From Petrosia ficiformis (taxonomy: Eukaryota; Porifera; Demospongiae; Haplosclerida; Petrosiidae), in contig OX345637.1 of NCBI GenBank assembly GCA_947044365.1, positions 12,489,076 to 12,553,075 of the forward strand: a stretch of DNA of 64,000 nucleotides. Reading direction: 5' to 3'. A program made the translations under genes and the position numbers. Each line of letters begins with the position of its first letter. The first letter of the stretch is position 1. The notes beneath the pieces are model-generated. The model did not search any database and had not been told where the DNA came from. It saw only the letters and a program-made list of their open reading frames with translations. Positions 11,450 through 23,702 of the stretch are shown one piece after another.

Positions 11450-14400
11450 CTCATCTCAGTATTATCATGTACATTAATATACATGAAAATTCATGTGCCT
11501 AGCATGCTAGCAAAAGGCGTAAAAACAATTAACAAACAAACACAGCCACAAAGGGGTTAAAGCAGCCACCATGGTTTAGAAAATTCATACAACACAGCCA
11601 CAAAGGGGTTAAAGCAGCGACCATGGTTTATAAAATTCATACAACACAGCTACAAAGGGGTTAAAGCAGCCACGATGGCTTAGAAAATTCATACAACACA
11701 GCCACAAAGGGATTAAAGCAGCCACCATGGCTTATAAAAATAACAATCAGCATCTAATATAATTATGTGTGTACCTCTAATATTACGGATCCTTCACTAG
11801 GTATTGTACCAATGATACAGGAGTGAATGTCTATTACTGCAGCTGGTGGTAGAGTAGAAGGGGTCATGGTTGTCATGGTTACTGGATTTGTAGTAGCGAT
11901 AGTAGTCGAAGGTGTAGGATTTGTTGGTGGCTCTGTGACAGCTGTGCATACAAATAAAGTACAAGGTGAAAATATGCATATTGTATTACATGTATAGTGT
12001 ACTTTACTATACTGTACTATACTATACTGTACTGTACTATATTGTACTGTACTGTACTGTACTGTACTATACTGTACTGTACTATATTCTACTGTACTGT
12101 ACTATATTCTACTGTACTATACTGTACTGTACTATATTCTACTGTACTATATTGTACTGTACTGTACTGTACTATATTGTACATACTGTACTGTACTGTA
12201 CTATACTGTACTGTACTATATTGTACATACTGTACTGTACTGTACTATATTCTACTGTACTATATTGTACTGTACTGTACTGTACTATATTGTACTGTAC
12301 TGTACTGTACTATATTCTACTGTACTATATTGTACTGTACTGTACTGTACTGTACTATATTGTACTGTACTGTACTGTACTATATTGTACTATACTGTAC
12401 TGTACTGTACTATATTGTACATACTGTACTGTACTGTACTATAATCTACTGTACTATATTGTACTGTACTGTACTGTACTATATTGTACTGTACTGTACT
12501 GTACTATATTCTACTGTACTATATTGTACTGTACTGTACTGTACTATATTGTACATACTGTACTGTACTATATTCTACTGTACTATATTGTACTGTACTG
12601 TACTGTACTATATTGTACTGTACTGTACTGTACTATATTCTACTGTACTATATTGTACTGTACTGTACTGTACTATATTGTACATACTGTACTGTACTAT
12701 ATTGTACATACTGTACTGTACTGTACTATACTGTACTTTACTATACTGTTGAACCTCTCGAAAAAGCACTTCGTTATAGATTAATACCATCTCTCACATC
12801 TCAAGAAACACCAAACGACACTATGAGAGAGCTTTTTGCTCTTCCATGTAGACATGGTGGTTTAGGTATTCCTAATCTCTTATTTTTGGCATCTACTCAA
12901 TATTCTAATTCACTGGCTCTCTCAGAACCTTTTATACCCTTAGTTTTGTCTCAGAGTGATCAGATCCCCTCTTGTGTCTTGGAGCAACAAACTAAAATTA
13001 AGTCTTCCATTCACTCACAGAATCGTCGAATTTTGAAGGATAACTCTCTCACCGTGCGGGAGAAGCTTTCACCATCTCTACAGAGACTCTTTGATATTGC
13101 AAATGAAAAAGGGGTTTCCTCCTGGTTGACTGTTATACCAATCAAGGCCCACGGTTTTGACCTACATAAAGGTGATTTTAGAGACAGTCTTTGTTTGCGT
13201 TATGGATGGAATCCTCCATCTTTACCATCAACCTCAATTTTCAATCCAACAGCACATTCCTGCCGGAACAGATCCTTAACAGCTTGTTACAGGCGTCATG
13301 AGCTTGAGAAACGACGACTCTTGAGGACAGAGTTTTACAGGTAGAGCATGGAAGTTTCACCCCTTTAGTATTTTCCACTGCCGGTGGTATGGGCTCCTCT
13401 GCCACAGTTGTATACAAACGTCTAGCAGCTTTATTGGCCATTAAGAGAGATGAACATTATAGTAAGATCTTGTCTTGGATTCGTTGTAAGATCAGTTTCG
13501 CCCTGAATCATTCAGCAATCATGTGTCTCCGAGGATCTCGTTCACGATCCATATCCTCTCAATTAGACTTTTATAACTTTGACCTTGCTCTCATAGAGGG
13601 TAGGGTATCTAACTAATGAAATGTTTTCCTTTTTTTTGTACTGTACTATATTGTACTGTACTATACTGTACTGTACTATATTGTACTTTACTACACTGTA
13701 CTGTACTGTACTTTACTGTACTGTACTATACTATACTGTACTGTACTGTACTGTACTATACTGTACTGTACTGTAACTGTACCTGTACTGTACTGTACTG
13801 TACTGTACTATACTGCACTGTACAGTACTGTACTGTCTGTCCATATAACGTACATGTGTACATCAACTAAGTGTTTGTTCATCATGTTTGTTTGTTTGTA
13901 TGTTTAACCATGCATACATGTATAACTTACATGATGGAACTTGTGAAGTCATGATAAACGGTCCATCACCTCCTTTTGAATATGCCCATACAATTATATC
14001 ATAAGATAACTTGTTATTTAAACCAGTTATATCATAAAACAGAGTATCAAAGGAGACAGCTATACGTGCTGCTTGCAACAGGTCAGATCCTGTTCTGGCC
14101 CAATTCAATTTGTAGCCCAATATTTGACTTGAGATGGCCTCCACTGGTGGGGGAAGCCATAGGACCTGGAGAGTGGTGTCCGTTAGCCACTGTGTTATAA
14201 TCCCAGAGGGAGGAAGAGAAGGAGCAACAGCTGTTAGTAAAAGAGTATTAGCTCAGTTGATTAGGAATATTGATTAGTGGATGAATGTGTATATATATTG
14301 ATAGATAGATAGATGGATGGATGGATGGATGAATGGATGGATGGATGGATGGATGGATTGATGGATGGATTGATGGATGGATGGATGGATGGACAGATGG

Positions 14401-16708
14401 ATGGATGGATTGATGGATTGATGGATGGATTGATGGATGGATGGATGGATGGATGGACAGATGGATGGATAGATGGATAGGTGTAGAGGTGTGAGTAGTC
14501 TCTATTGAGAGCACCATTTCGTTAAATATATGTGTGTGTATGTGTATGCATGTGTGTATGTGTGTATGTGTGTGTGTATGTGTGTGTGTATGTGTGTGTG
14601 TGTATGTGTATGTATGTGTGTGTGTGTGTGTGTCTGTCTGTGTGCATGTGGGGGAGTGGTTACAGACAGACAGAGTGACTAGAGACTCACCCAAAACATT
14701 AACAGTAATATTTTTAATAACTGAAGTAACTACAGGAATTATTGATCCGTTGAATACATACATCTCTACAGTACATGATACTATTCCTTGATGAGATGAT
14801 AGAAGTGGATTCAACTGAAGAACACTAGTAGTTGTATAGGCATCCTAAAACAAGGAATTTAAAAATGTGTTGGCCATCTGTAAGAATCTTGAGAATTTAC
14901 AAATGGAATTAAAAATATTTAAATAACAACACTGGTTTACTAAAACCTCTTTTGATTTAACTAAACTATAACAAGCTATACTCATCACATTGTTATATGT
15001 ACAATGTAATGAAATTAGCTGGTACATTGGTACATTGTATTTAAAAGGTGTAAATTACTAAACATTTGCCAGCAAATGATATTTGTGGGTTTGAATCCCA
15101 GCATCTGGATATTCAGCATCATATATCCCGATATGGCAAAACATCAAAGTAAACCACAGATTCATAAATCAGATATAGCACCCTGTGGTCAGATATAAAA
15201 CCTGCTGTCGAAACAGACTACAAGAAAACAATGCTTACTTTCTCCAAAGTGAAGACAGAAAGGTAGGAGAAGCAACAGACATTAACAAAGGTTTTGTCTT
15301 TTGGAAAATATATTAATTATAACATGCCTACTCGTGCTATATCAGATTTATAATCATCTCGCCCTCGTGCCTGGTGATTATAAATCTGCTCGTAGGTGTG
15401 TTATAATGTATACCTATCTCCCAATATGTATTTGTGTATTTGCAACGTAATAAAATAGTATTATCTTAGTATGACAATAGTGACCACTTTTAGTTATAGT
15501 TATAGTTAAATATATTGTACATGTACATGCCTAGTGACCCTGCCAGCTGGGCTGCCTTGGTAGCTCAGTTGGTAGAGCATCTGTCTGGAGTACAGTGTGT
15601 CGTGGGTTCGAATCCCACCTGAGGCAACTCTCATTTTTCATTTTTCCATTGCCTCAGGTGTCTTTCTTTCTTCTTTCTTTCCTGATAATATCATGTATAT
15701 AATAATGTAGGGTTTTGTGCCAATTAGCTGTTACATGTAGTTAATTAATTAATTAAGCATCTATAAATTAAAGGTCAGTATTTGATTATTCAGCTGCCAT
15801 GTAACCATATATCATATGGTAAGGTTCTCTTATATGACATGTAGGGTCTTAGTTACAATTGCTTTCCACAAGGTTGAATCTATATATACATACATGATGT
15901 TATCTAAGATGAAAGAAAGAAAGAAAGAAAGAAAGACACCTGAGGCAATGGAAAAATGAAAAATGAGAGTTGCCTCAGGTGGGATTCGAACCCACGACAC
16001 TCTGCACTCCGGACAGATGCTCTACCAAGGCAGGTCAGCTGGCAGGGTCCGAATCAAACATCTCATATGAACAGGCTAACTTGACACAAGGCATTAGGTG
16101 ATGGCCGGGGTAATGAAACCACCAATGACACCAACACATGTAATTCATATTCATATACAGTATATGTCAATAAAAGGTCACCATACAGTACAGTAATTAC
16201 TCAGTAGTTTCATTATCACACTACAGTAGTTCCCCAGACCCTTTGCAGTACATGTAAATGTATAATTACGTATAACTCACTTCTACATGTGTATATGTGT
16301 TTCCTGATAGTTCAACACTGTTTTGTGTCCATTTGAAAACTAAAAACCCTGGACCCTTTGCAGTACATGTGAGATTTACATGTGAGCCCTCAGGAGCATT
16401 CAAGTCGGTGGGAGATGTGTAGACTGCTAGGTTGTCTGGTACTGAGACGGGAAAATATCAGTAGATATGCAGTGATAGAACATAGTGCGCTAACACTGGC
16501 TCATTCATTACATATAAATCCACTATTAATAAGGTATTATGAGTTTAATAAGGTGCATGTATTATTACTCTTCAGTAAGGTATTCTGACTATTAGCCAAC
16601 TATTGATTTACAGTATAATAATGTATTAACCTTATACAATAGCGATTTGTCAATCTATTTTAAATAAATTGTGTTAAAATGTGTTACATCTGATTTTTTG
16701 TCTGTTAA

Positions 16709-16739
<31 letters not shown>

Positions 16740-19700
16740 GTTATTATTATTATATACACTGTATTACATATAGAAGTATGAGGTCATCCTGAATATGTAC
16801 ACTTCAATGTTATAATAATCATGGAATCAGTCTCATACCTGGTATTGGGGTTGGGACTTGAGCAGTTGTTGAATGTGTTGCAATAGAAAGTGAAGAAGTG
16901 AATAGAATTTGAATAGAGGACATTGAAGAAATTGGTGAAGGAGGAAACATTGTAACATCACTCAACGAAGATGAAATTGAGGGAGATGGAGTAATTATGA
17001 ATAGAGAAGATGAGGAGGGGGAGATGAAGGAGGAGGAGGAGGAGGAGGAGAGTGAGGTAGTTGATGGAATTGTTGTAGTTTCTTCAGTCACAACGACATG
17101 TTTCTGGAATAATGTGACATCATCTCCTATGGCAACTGTTGCTAAGCAACTATATATACCAACACTGGTAATGCGGACTTGTACAACATGAGATGGATCA
17201 TTGTGTAATTCCTGTGTGTGTGTGTGCGTGTGTGCGTGGATACATTGTAATGAAGTTATAAATAATTATACTCTTAGACATACACAATGTACATGTACAT
17301 GTACATATGTAACATATATGAATACATGTACATGTATATACAATACATGATATATAATACTAAATACATGTACATGTACATACATGTACTGTAACATACA
17401 TGAATACATGTATATACAATACATACATCTAAATACATGTACATGTACATACTGTAACATATATGATTACATGTATATACAATACATACATCTAAATACA
17501 TGTACATGTACATACTGTAACATATATGAATACATGTATATACAATACATACATCTAAATACATGTACATGTACATACTGTAACATACATGAATACATGT
17601 ATATACAATACATACATCTAAATACATGTACATGTACATACTGTAACATATATGAATACATGTATATACAATACATACATCTAAATACATGTACATGTAC
17701 ATACTGTAACATACATGAATACATGTAAATACAATACATACATCTAAATACATGTACATGTACATACTGTAACATACATGAATACATGTATATACAATAC
17801 ATACATCTAAATACATGTACATGTACATACTGTAACGTATATGAATACATGTAAATACAATACATACATCTAAATACGTGTACATGTACATACTGTAACA
17901 TACATGAATACATGTATGTACAATACATACATCTAAATACATGTACATGTACATACTGTAACGTATATGAATACATGTAAATACAATACATACATCTAAA
18001 TACGTGTACATGTACATACTGTAACATACATGAATACATGTATATACAATACATACATCTAAATACATGTACATGTACATACTGTAACGTATATGAATAC
18101 ATGTAAATACAATACATACATCTAAATACGTGTACATGTACATACTGTAACATACATGAATACATGTATATACAATACATACATCTAAATACATGTACAT
18201 GTACATACTGTAACGTATATGAATACATGTAAATACAATACATACATCTAAATACGTGTACATGTACATACTGTAACATACATGAATACATGTATATACA
18301 ATACATACATCTAAATACATGTACATGTACATACTGTAACGTATATGATTACATGTATATACAATACATACATCTAAATACATGTACATGTACATACTGT
18401 AACATACATGAATACATGTATATACAATACATACATCTAAATACATGTACATGTACATATACATACTGTAACATATATGAATACATGTATATACAATACA
18501 TACATCTAAATACATGTACATGTACATACTGTAACATACATGAATACATGTAAATACAATACATACATCTAAATACATGTACATGTACATACTTGTACTG
18601 TAACATACATGAATACATGTATATACAATACATACATCTAAATACATGTACATGTACATACTGTAACATATATGATTACATGTATATACAATACATACAT
18701 CTAAATACATGTACATGTACATACTGTAACATATATGAATACATGTATATACAATACATACATCTAAATACATGTACATGTACATACTGTAACATACATG
18801 AATACATGTATATACAATACATACATCTAAATACATGTACATGTACATACTGTAACTTATATGAATACATGTATATACAATACATACATCTAAATACATG
18901 TACATGTACATACTGTAACATACATGAATACATGTAAATACAATACATACATCTAAATACGTGTACATGTACATACTGTAACATACATGAATACATGTAA
19001 ATACAATACATACATCTAAATACGTGTACATGTACATACTGTAACATACATGAATACATGTATATACAATACATACATCTAAATACATGTACATGTACAT
19101 ACTGTAACGTATATGAATACATGTAAATACAATACATACATCTAAATACGTGTACATGTACATACTGTAACATACATGAATACATGTATATACAATACAT
19201 ACATCTAAATACATGTACATGTACATACTGTAACGTATATGAATACATGTAAATACAATACATACATCTAAATACGTGTACATGTACATACTGTAACATA
19301 CATGAATACATGTATGTACAATACATACATCTAAATACGTGTACATGTACATAATATACTCACAAATACAACAGAAAAGCTGCCACCAAATGTAGTCCAT
19401 GCTAAAGATGTCAAAACTCCTCCACTCTTTACTTTGACTAAACAGAACAGATCAGTGAAACCACCTGGAGATATCGTAGTTTCATTAGCATTTACACTAA
19501 TATCAGCAATCTGGCCTGGTATGAGTGTGTCTGTGGGTGTGGTTGATTCTGTTGCATTCTCTATAGTGTAAATATAGGAATTATACATGTACATGTACAT
19601 GTATGTATATGTGTATGACTACATGTATATACATGTGTATGACTACATGTACTTATTGTGATATTATGTATTGTATACTACATATATGTATCATATATAC

Positions 19701-20764
19701 AGTATGTATACATGTACACGTATGTATTGTATACATGTATGTATATATGTATCATATATAGTATATACATATGTATGCACAGTATCACATATATATGGAC
19801 CGTGATATACATGTACATGTATACTACATATATGTATCATAATTATATATGTACATTATCACATATGGACTGTGATATACATGTACATGTGTATACATGT
19901 ACATGAATACAATATATACAGTATTACATATAAACATGTACATGTACATGCATGTATTCTGTTTTTATTTTTAAGCACAAAAAAGGCAACTGGAATAACA
20001 GAAGCTGTTTATAGTATATATATATAGTTTGTATACATGTACATGTAAGTGCTACACATACATGTACATAGTACATGTATATGTACATGTACATAGTACA
20101 TGTATGTGTTTATAGTGTAACAATTTGTGTAAATTATTCTCCCAAAGTTCAATCTCAGAGACAAACAAATTTCACCAGCTCCCTTATATGGAACACATTG
20201 TACATAAGTCACAATAAGTCCATTGTACATGTATGTATGTACAATTGTACATGTATAATAATTACACATGTACATTACCTGTTATAATAGTGATGGCAAT
20301 AGACTTCTGATCACATCCATACTGGTTAGACATTAGACACTGAAACCACATCTCATCTGGTCCTTCTGGAATAACAAAGGTAAATGAAGAAACGGAGACA
20401 TTTTGTTCACTCTGAAGAAAGGTCCCTCCAAATTGCCAGACAATATGTACTTCTTCCATCAAAGAAGGAGATGAAGGTGAACAGGATAATGTTACATTCA
20501 TACCAGGGGTACCAGAGGTAATATCAGATGAGAGAATAATACTGGGAGGAGCTAAAATGTATAAAACAATTAATAAATATAGAATACATACATTTACATG
20601 TATATACATGTACGTATATACATCTACATACATGTATATATTATAATATATATAAACATACATGTACATGTACATAGTATTACATACATACATACATACA
20701 TGCATACATACATACATACATACATACATACATACATACATACATACATACATACATACATACA

Positions 20765-20800
<36 letters not shown>

Positions 20801-23437
20801 TACATACATACATACATGTACACAGATTACATACATGATACATGTACATGTATAATTGTACATGTATAATATACATGCAGTATATACATGTACTTACATG
20901 TATATATTATAATATATATACATACATGTACATAGTATTACATACATACATACATACATACATACATGTACATAGATTACATACATGATACATGTACATG
21001 TATAATTGTACATGTATAATATACATGCATGTACATACATGTATATACAGTCATAAATAATGCAGAAGAAGCCATAATACCATGGCCAACCCTATGAATA
21101 CTATTACATGTATACATGTACATGTATAAATATTTAATCAAGATACCAGTAATACTTTATCCATGATACCGTCTCCATAAATAGTCAAAATTATCAATTC
21201 AAATGAAGCGCCTTGGATAATGTACACATGTACATTAATACACAATAATATATCACACAGTAACACACATACATGTACACATACATAAGTATGCAGTGCT
21301 ATTATATCACAGTACATGCTTGTAGAGAAACACATACACACTGATCCCAAAATGTACATGTGCACACATACATGTAGTTGCACAAGCCACAAATTATATC
21401 ACAGAACATACATGTACATGTACATGTAGAGAAACACACACACACTGATCCCAAAATGTACATGTGCACACATACATGTAGTTGCACAAGCCACAAATTA
21501 TATCACAGAACATACATGTACATGTACATGTAGAGAAACACACACACACTGATCCCAAAATGTACATGTACACACATACATGTAGCTGCACAAGCCACAA
21601 AGTAGTGTTATTATATCTCAGAACATACATGTACATGTAGAAAAACACATACACACAGATGCCAAAACGTACATGTACACACCATACATGTAAATGTATA
21701 GATGGATGCACACATGTATATATGGACACTATTATAAAAACTACAAAGTTATAATTGTACACTCCCACTGCATACACATAGTATATTCCCACACACTCAA
21801 TACCGTCAATAGTAAGCTTTAACAAACATACCAACAACTTTGAGAGTAGCCGTAGTGCTTAAATTTCCATTAAAACAACGATATGTCCCTCCAAAGTATT
21901 CCTCAATTTTAATAATCTTTAAAGCTCCATTATTTAAGATGCTGCTAGAAATGGGTAAAGACATGTCACCAATTCTTTCCCATTGTACGTCCGATCCAGT
22001 ATTAGTTATACATTCAAATTCAATATCTTCTCCAACTTGAGCTGTGATGTCTTGAGGTGTGACGATAAACATTGGTGTAATAGGGGAGAGTTCTTCATCT
22101 GGGTATATGTGAGAAGTGTGTGTGATGTAATTATGATGTATTATAGTGATATTCATTGTTTACACATATGAGTGCAAACAATAATTATTATAATTATTAT
22201 ATTTAATGACATTTTTTGAACATGGAAATATGGATGAATGAATGACAAGGGAGATTGCATAATACACTACAAATAATACAAAGGATTACTGTGGCATTGC
22301 TAGAAATTATTGCACGGTGGTGCATAAAGAAGGTGCCACAACATTACCTACACTTCATTATGTACTAATATTTAATAAAAATCTGTTTACATTTACTTGT
22401 TTTGGTCAAACACCTGCACAATTAATTATAAATAAAAAAATTGACTATTAACTGCCTATACTGTTAATGGACACATGTGTAAACAGCTTAGCTGCAAATA
22501 ATTGTGAAATACTGTTTGTCTAGTCGTGGTCAGAGCTGACCTTGGGTTTAATTCTGTTGATAGTCAGCTTTTCACATTCAGAATTACCTGTTACAAAAAG
22601 ATGTGCTTTTCTGGAGGATCTCAATGTTCCTGTGACAATATTGATAGCACTACATTCATAGTAACCCTCATCTTTCTTAGTAACACCAAGCAGGTATAAG
22701 CTACCATGCATAGATACAGCAGCATTGTCAGGGGGTTGAAAAAAACTTCCATCTTTCTTCCAGAATATAAAAGGAGACGGATCGGAGAATGGAGGAATGC
22801 ATTCCAGGATCACCACACTACCAGATGGTGCTGTGGTATTTGATGGTTCTAATATGTATTCTGTAGCAATTTCTGGAAAGGAAGTAAGTGTAACGATTCA
22901 TATGTAGCTATCTGAAAATTAACACTGTGCAATTCAACTTATAATACGATTATCAATGTGAAGACTCTCATGTATTATAATTATGCTACAACACATTTTG
23001 ATATTGGACTTACTTGCTTGTGATAGAGTCCCTGGACATGAGTATAGCTGCTGCATAGATGAATATGAGACATGACATGTATAATCTCCTTCATGGTGCC
23101 TATTATGAAACTCTGTTACTTTTAGATTGCCCTCATCATCCACATGGTAGTGTTCATTGGTCATATCATCAATGGATGTTAGATTGGTAAATATTGAACC
23201 AGTATACCATTCCACTGTTAAACCGTATGGTACTGTAGTACACTGAAGAGATGTAGATTCGTTGAATTTCACAGACATCGACTCAGGCCCAGTCACAGAT
23301 GGAGATACATTACCAACTACAACTAAAGCGTGTAGTGAAAAATCAGTTAATCATTACTGTACATATTTATAATTATATGTGATTAACTTACCTGCTATAG
23401 GCAATATAGCGAAAAACACAAAGAAAGATACAGCCAT
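8955..23437 (-). CDS. Ig/FN3 type I receptor, 14 exons read, 3' end unresolved
   Basis: Predicted cell-surface adhesion or recognition receptor. Exons (minus order): 23392-23437, 23014-23322, 22588-22872, 21832-22098, 20279-20551, 19364-19560, 16839-17211, 16281-16441, 14691-14844, 13931-14230, 11775-11941, 10764-10986, 10217-10389, 8955-9213; phases close throughout, about 1,062 aa. Order: signal peptide [15 protein letters not shown]; four Ig domains, one exon each (exon 2 LQC..VEWY..EGDYTC, exon 3 LEC..FWKK..GYYEC); Ig5 split by an intron (FC..W | YSC); a Ser/Thr-rich linker; Ig6 split (LTC..FKW | VSC); FN3-1 in exon 10 ([15 protein letters not shown]); FN3-2 and FN3-3, each split; TM at about 1027-1050 followed by KHIQAKRR. 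The tail after DK continues in an unidentified last exon; candidates at 8298-8335 or 8278-8297 give very short tails, and aataaa lies at 8277-8282 (minus). Orthologue unknown. Confidence 0.85.
9235..10190. repeat. tetranucleotide-rich array (gaat/gagt/gtat/gatg)
   Basis: About 950 bp of (gaat)n blocks alternating with (gagt)n and (gtat)n. Larger repeats occur at the right end (gatggaggcatggatgaaga units, about 60 bp, near 9940-10110). It fills the intron between the two exons of FN3-3 and starts about 25 bp after the donor at 10216. The long open frames across it are composition artefacts. Confidence 0.9.
10400..10570. repeat. (tatg)n array
   Basis: Tetranucleotide tatg repeats with tgca interruptions, about 10 bp upstream (in gene sense) of the acceptor of the exon ending at 10389. 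Confidence 0.9.
10631..10689. repeat. near-perfect 59-bp palindrome
   Basis: Two 29-bp arms (left begins tgtgcatgtatatagtacat, right ends atgtactatatacatgcaca) around one unpaired base at 10660. It could extrude a cruciform or form an RNA hairpin in the intron. Built partly from the acatgtac motif common in this window. Confidence 0.85.
11240..11460 (+). repeat. tRNA-derived SINE, copy 1 (tRNA-like head 11307-11380)
   Basis: The head has a tRNA layout: acceptor stem gccttgg/ctgaggc, A box tagctcagttgg, B box ggttcgaatcc, no CCA. The anticodon-loop sequence is ccggagt, with C where U33 is expected. It is followed by a body containing ttgcctcaggtg and a (tttc)n tail. Upstream sequence ggaccctgccagctg is shared with the other copies, so this is a dispersed element and not a single functional tRNA gene. 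It lies in an intron of the minus-strand receptor, opposite to the gene. Confidence 0.85.
11541..11740. repeat. 52-bp tandem repeat, 4 copies
   Basis: Unit cacagccacaaaggggttaa, agcagccaccatggttta, aaattcataca; copies begin near 11541, 11593, 11645 and 11697. The last ends about 35 bp from the donor at 11774 of the minus-strand receptor. A similar cagccacc stretch follows the SINE fragment at about 59285. Confidence 0.85.
11990..12750. repeat. pentanucleotide array (tactg/tacta)
   Basis: About 760 bp of mixed 5-bp units (tactg, tacta, tattc) with recurrent tatattgtacatactg blocks. It directly abuts the retroelement fragment at 12750, and the same repeat resumes at 13637. Confidence 0.95.
12750..13616 (+). 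pseudogene. retroelement fragment (post-RT region), broken
   Basis: A 5'-truncated piece of a retroelement polyprotein downstream of the reverse transcriptase core. Readable blocks are [52 protein letters not shown] and, after a stop near 13342, [20 protein letters not shown] and [16 protein letters not shown]. Relative to the family, the Cys-rich segment between LRYGW and FNP is missing, so there is an internal deletion as well as the in-frame stop. Such proteins are abundant in sponge and cnidarian genomes (family knowledge). It sits inside a pentanucleotide array in an intron of the receptor, on the opposite strand. Non-functional. Confidence 0.8.
13637..13835. repeat. pentanucleotide array, right part
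   Basis: tactg/tacta units like those at 11990-12750. The retroelement fragment separates the two, so they were probably one array before the insertion. Confidence 0.9.
14300..14480. repeat. (gatg)n array
   Basis: gatggatggatg with gattgatg and gacagatg variants, inside the receptor intron between 14231 and 14690. Confidence 0.95.
14530..14642. repeat. (tg)n / (tgta)n array
   Basis: tgtgtgtatgtgtgtg dinucleotide-rich run, ending about 50 bp from the donor at 14690. Confidence 0.95.
14845..15317. other. intron, nothing recognised
   Basis: Intron separating the two halves of Ig6. Contains gtttgaatccc near 15090, a lone B-box-like match with no A box in range. Confidence 0.5.
15318..15407. 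repeat. hairpin repeat
   Basis: Left arm ataacatgcctac..agatttataatcatc pairs with right arm gtgattataaatct..cgtaggtgtgttat. A small MITE-like inverted repeat within the Ig6-splitting intron. Confidence 0.75.
15535..15690 (+). repeat. tRNA-derived SINE, copy 2 (tRNA-like head 15554-15626)
   Basis: Best-preserved tRNA-like head in the window: 7-bp acceptor stem, intact D arm with tagctcagttgg, anticodon loop ctggagt (anticodon GGA), 5-nt variable loop and T arm gtgggttcgaatcccac. A GGA (Ser) anticodon without the long variable arm of tRNA-Ser, plus shared flanks and a (tttc)n tail, marks it as a SINE head. Confidence 0.85.
15911..16060 (-). repeat. tRNA-derived SINE, copy 3, inverted (head 15971-16031)
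   Basis: Reverse-complement copy with a (gaaa)n-looking tail on the plus strand. The tagctcagttgg segment (A box/D arm) is deleted. It forms an inverted pair with copy 2 about 220 bp away in the same intron. Confidence 0.85.
16708..16752. repeat. (att)n array
   Basis: ttattattatt trinucleotide run in the receptor intron between 16442 and 16838. Confidence 0.9.
17285..19350. repeat. 63-bp minisatellite, about 32 copies
   Basis: Unit on the plus strand: tgaatacatgtatatacaat, acatacatctaaatacatg, tacatgtacatactgtaaca. Two subtypes (one with gtaacgtatatg and taaatacgtg) alternate at about 17830-18330 and 19080-19330, giving a 126-bp higher-order unit. It occupies the intron splitting Ig5 of the minus-strand receptor, starting about 13 bp after the donor at 19363. 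Because 63 is divisible by three, one frame stays open for about 700 codons; I read that as non-coding. Confidence 0.95.
19570..20270. repeat. acatgtac-rich low-complexity intron
   Basis: Dense tacatgtacatgta, catatatgtatcatata and similar palindromic words between two Ig exons. No exon seen. Confidence 0.7.
20685..20810. repeat. (acat)n array
   Basis: catacatacata run, with a partial duplicate of the surrounding segment (atacatgtatatattataat, gtattacatacatac) at about 20900-21020. Confidence 0.9.
21285..21700. repeat. about 110-bp tandem repeat, 4 copies
   Basis: Unit contains gagaaacacacacacactga, tcccaaaatgtacatgtgca and gcacaagccacaaattatat. It is about 130 bp downstream of the donor at 21831 of the minus-strand receptor. 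Confidence 0.85.
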
Positions 23438-23547
23438 TTAGTTGCTTGTTTCGTGGAATGTAATCATTTACCTTGAGGGAGGAATGTTTAACGTTTGCAA
23501 AAGACAATGGGAGTGGCTTGTAATACCGCAATTAGCCTTAAGGCGCT
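23438..23547. promoter_or_regulatory. upstream region of the minus-strand receptor
   Basis: DNA directly upstream of the start codon at 23437-23435, ending at a hairpin element. No TATA or initiator motif could be assigned with confidence. Confidence 0.25.
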
Positions 23548-23702
23548 ACCGAATTTGGGCAAACCACACTTGTGTGAAACAAGCGCTAACTATCAAGCAC
23601 AGGAAATTTGGTATCCAGGAAGACAAGTTAATGCTCTTCCTAGATACCAAATTTACTCCTAGCAAGTGTTTGAAAGTAACTGGTTTTCCCAAATTGGGTC
23701 AC
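23548..23702. repeat. nested inverted-repeat element
   Basis: Outer arms accgaatttgggcaaacca and tggttttcccaaattgggt; inner arms aaatttggtatccaggaag and cttcctagataccaaattt. A compact MITE-like foldback about 110 bp upstream of the receptor start codon. Confidence 0.8.

Noticed and set aside
11966..12784. Tyr/Cys/Leu/Val-rich frames of 250-290 codons
   Set aside because: Pentanucleotide array; the only meaningful part is the retroelement fragment that begins near 12750.
15080..15115. tRNA gene around gggtttgaatccc
   Set aside because: Only a B-box-like word; no A box, acceptor stem or anticodon arm can be folded around it.
16819..17091. Independent Ser-rich protein on the minus strand
   Set aside because: It is the Ser/Thr-rich linker part of the receptor exon 16839-17211, in frame with the second half of Ig5.
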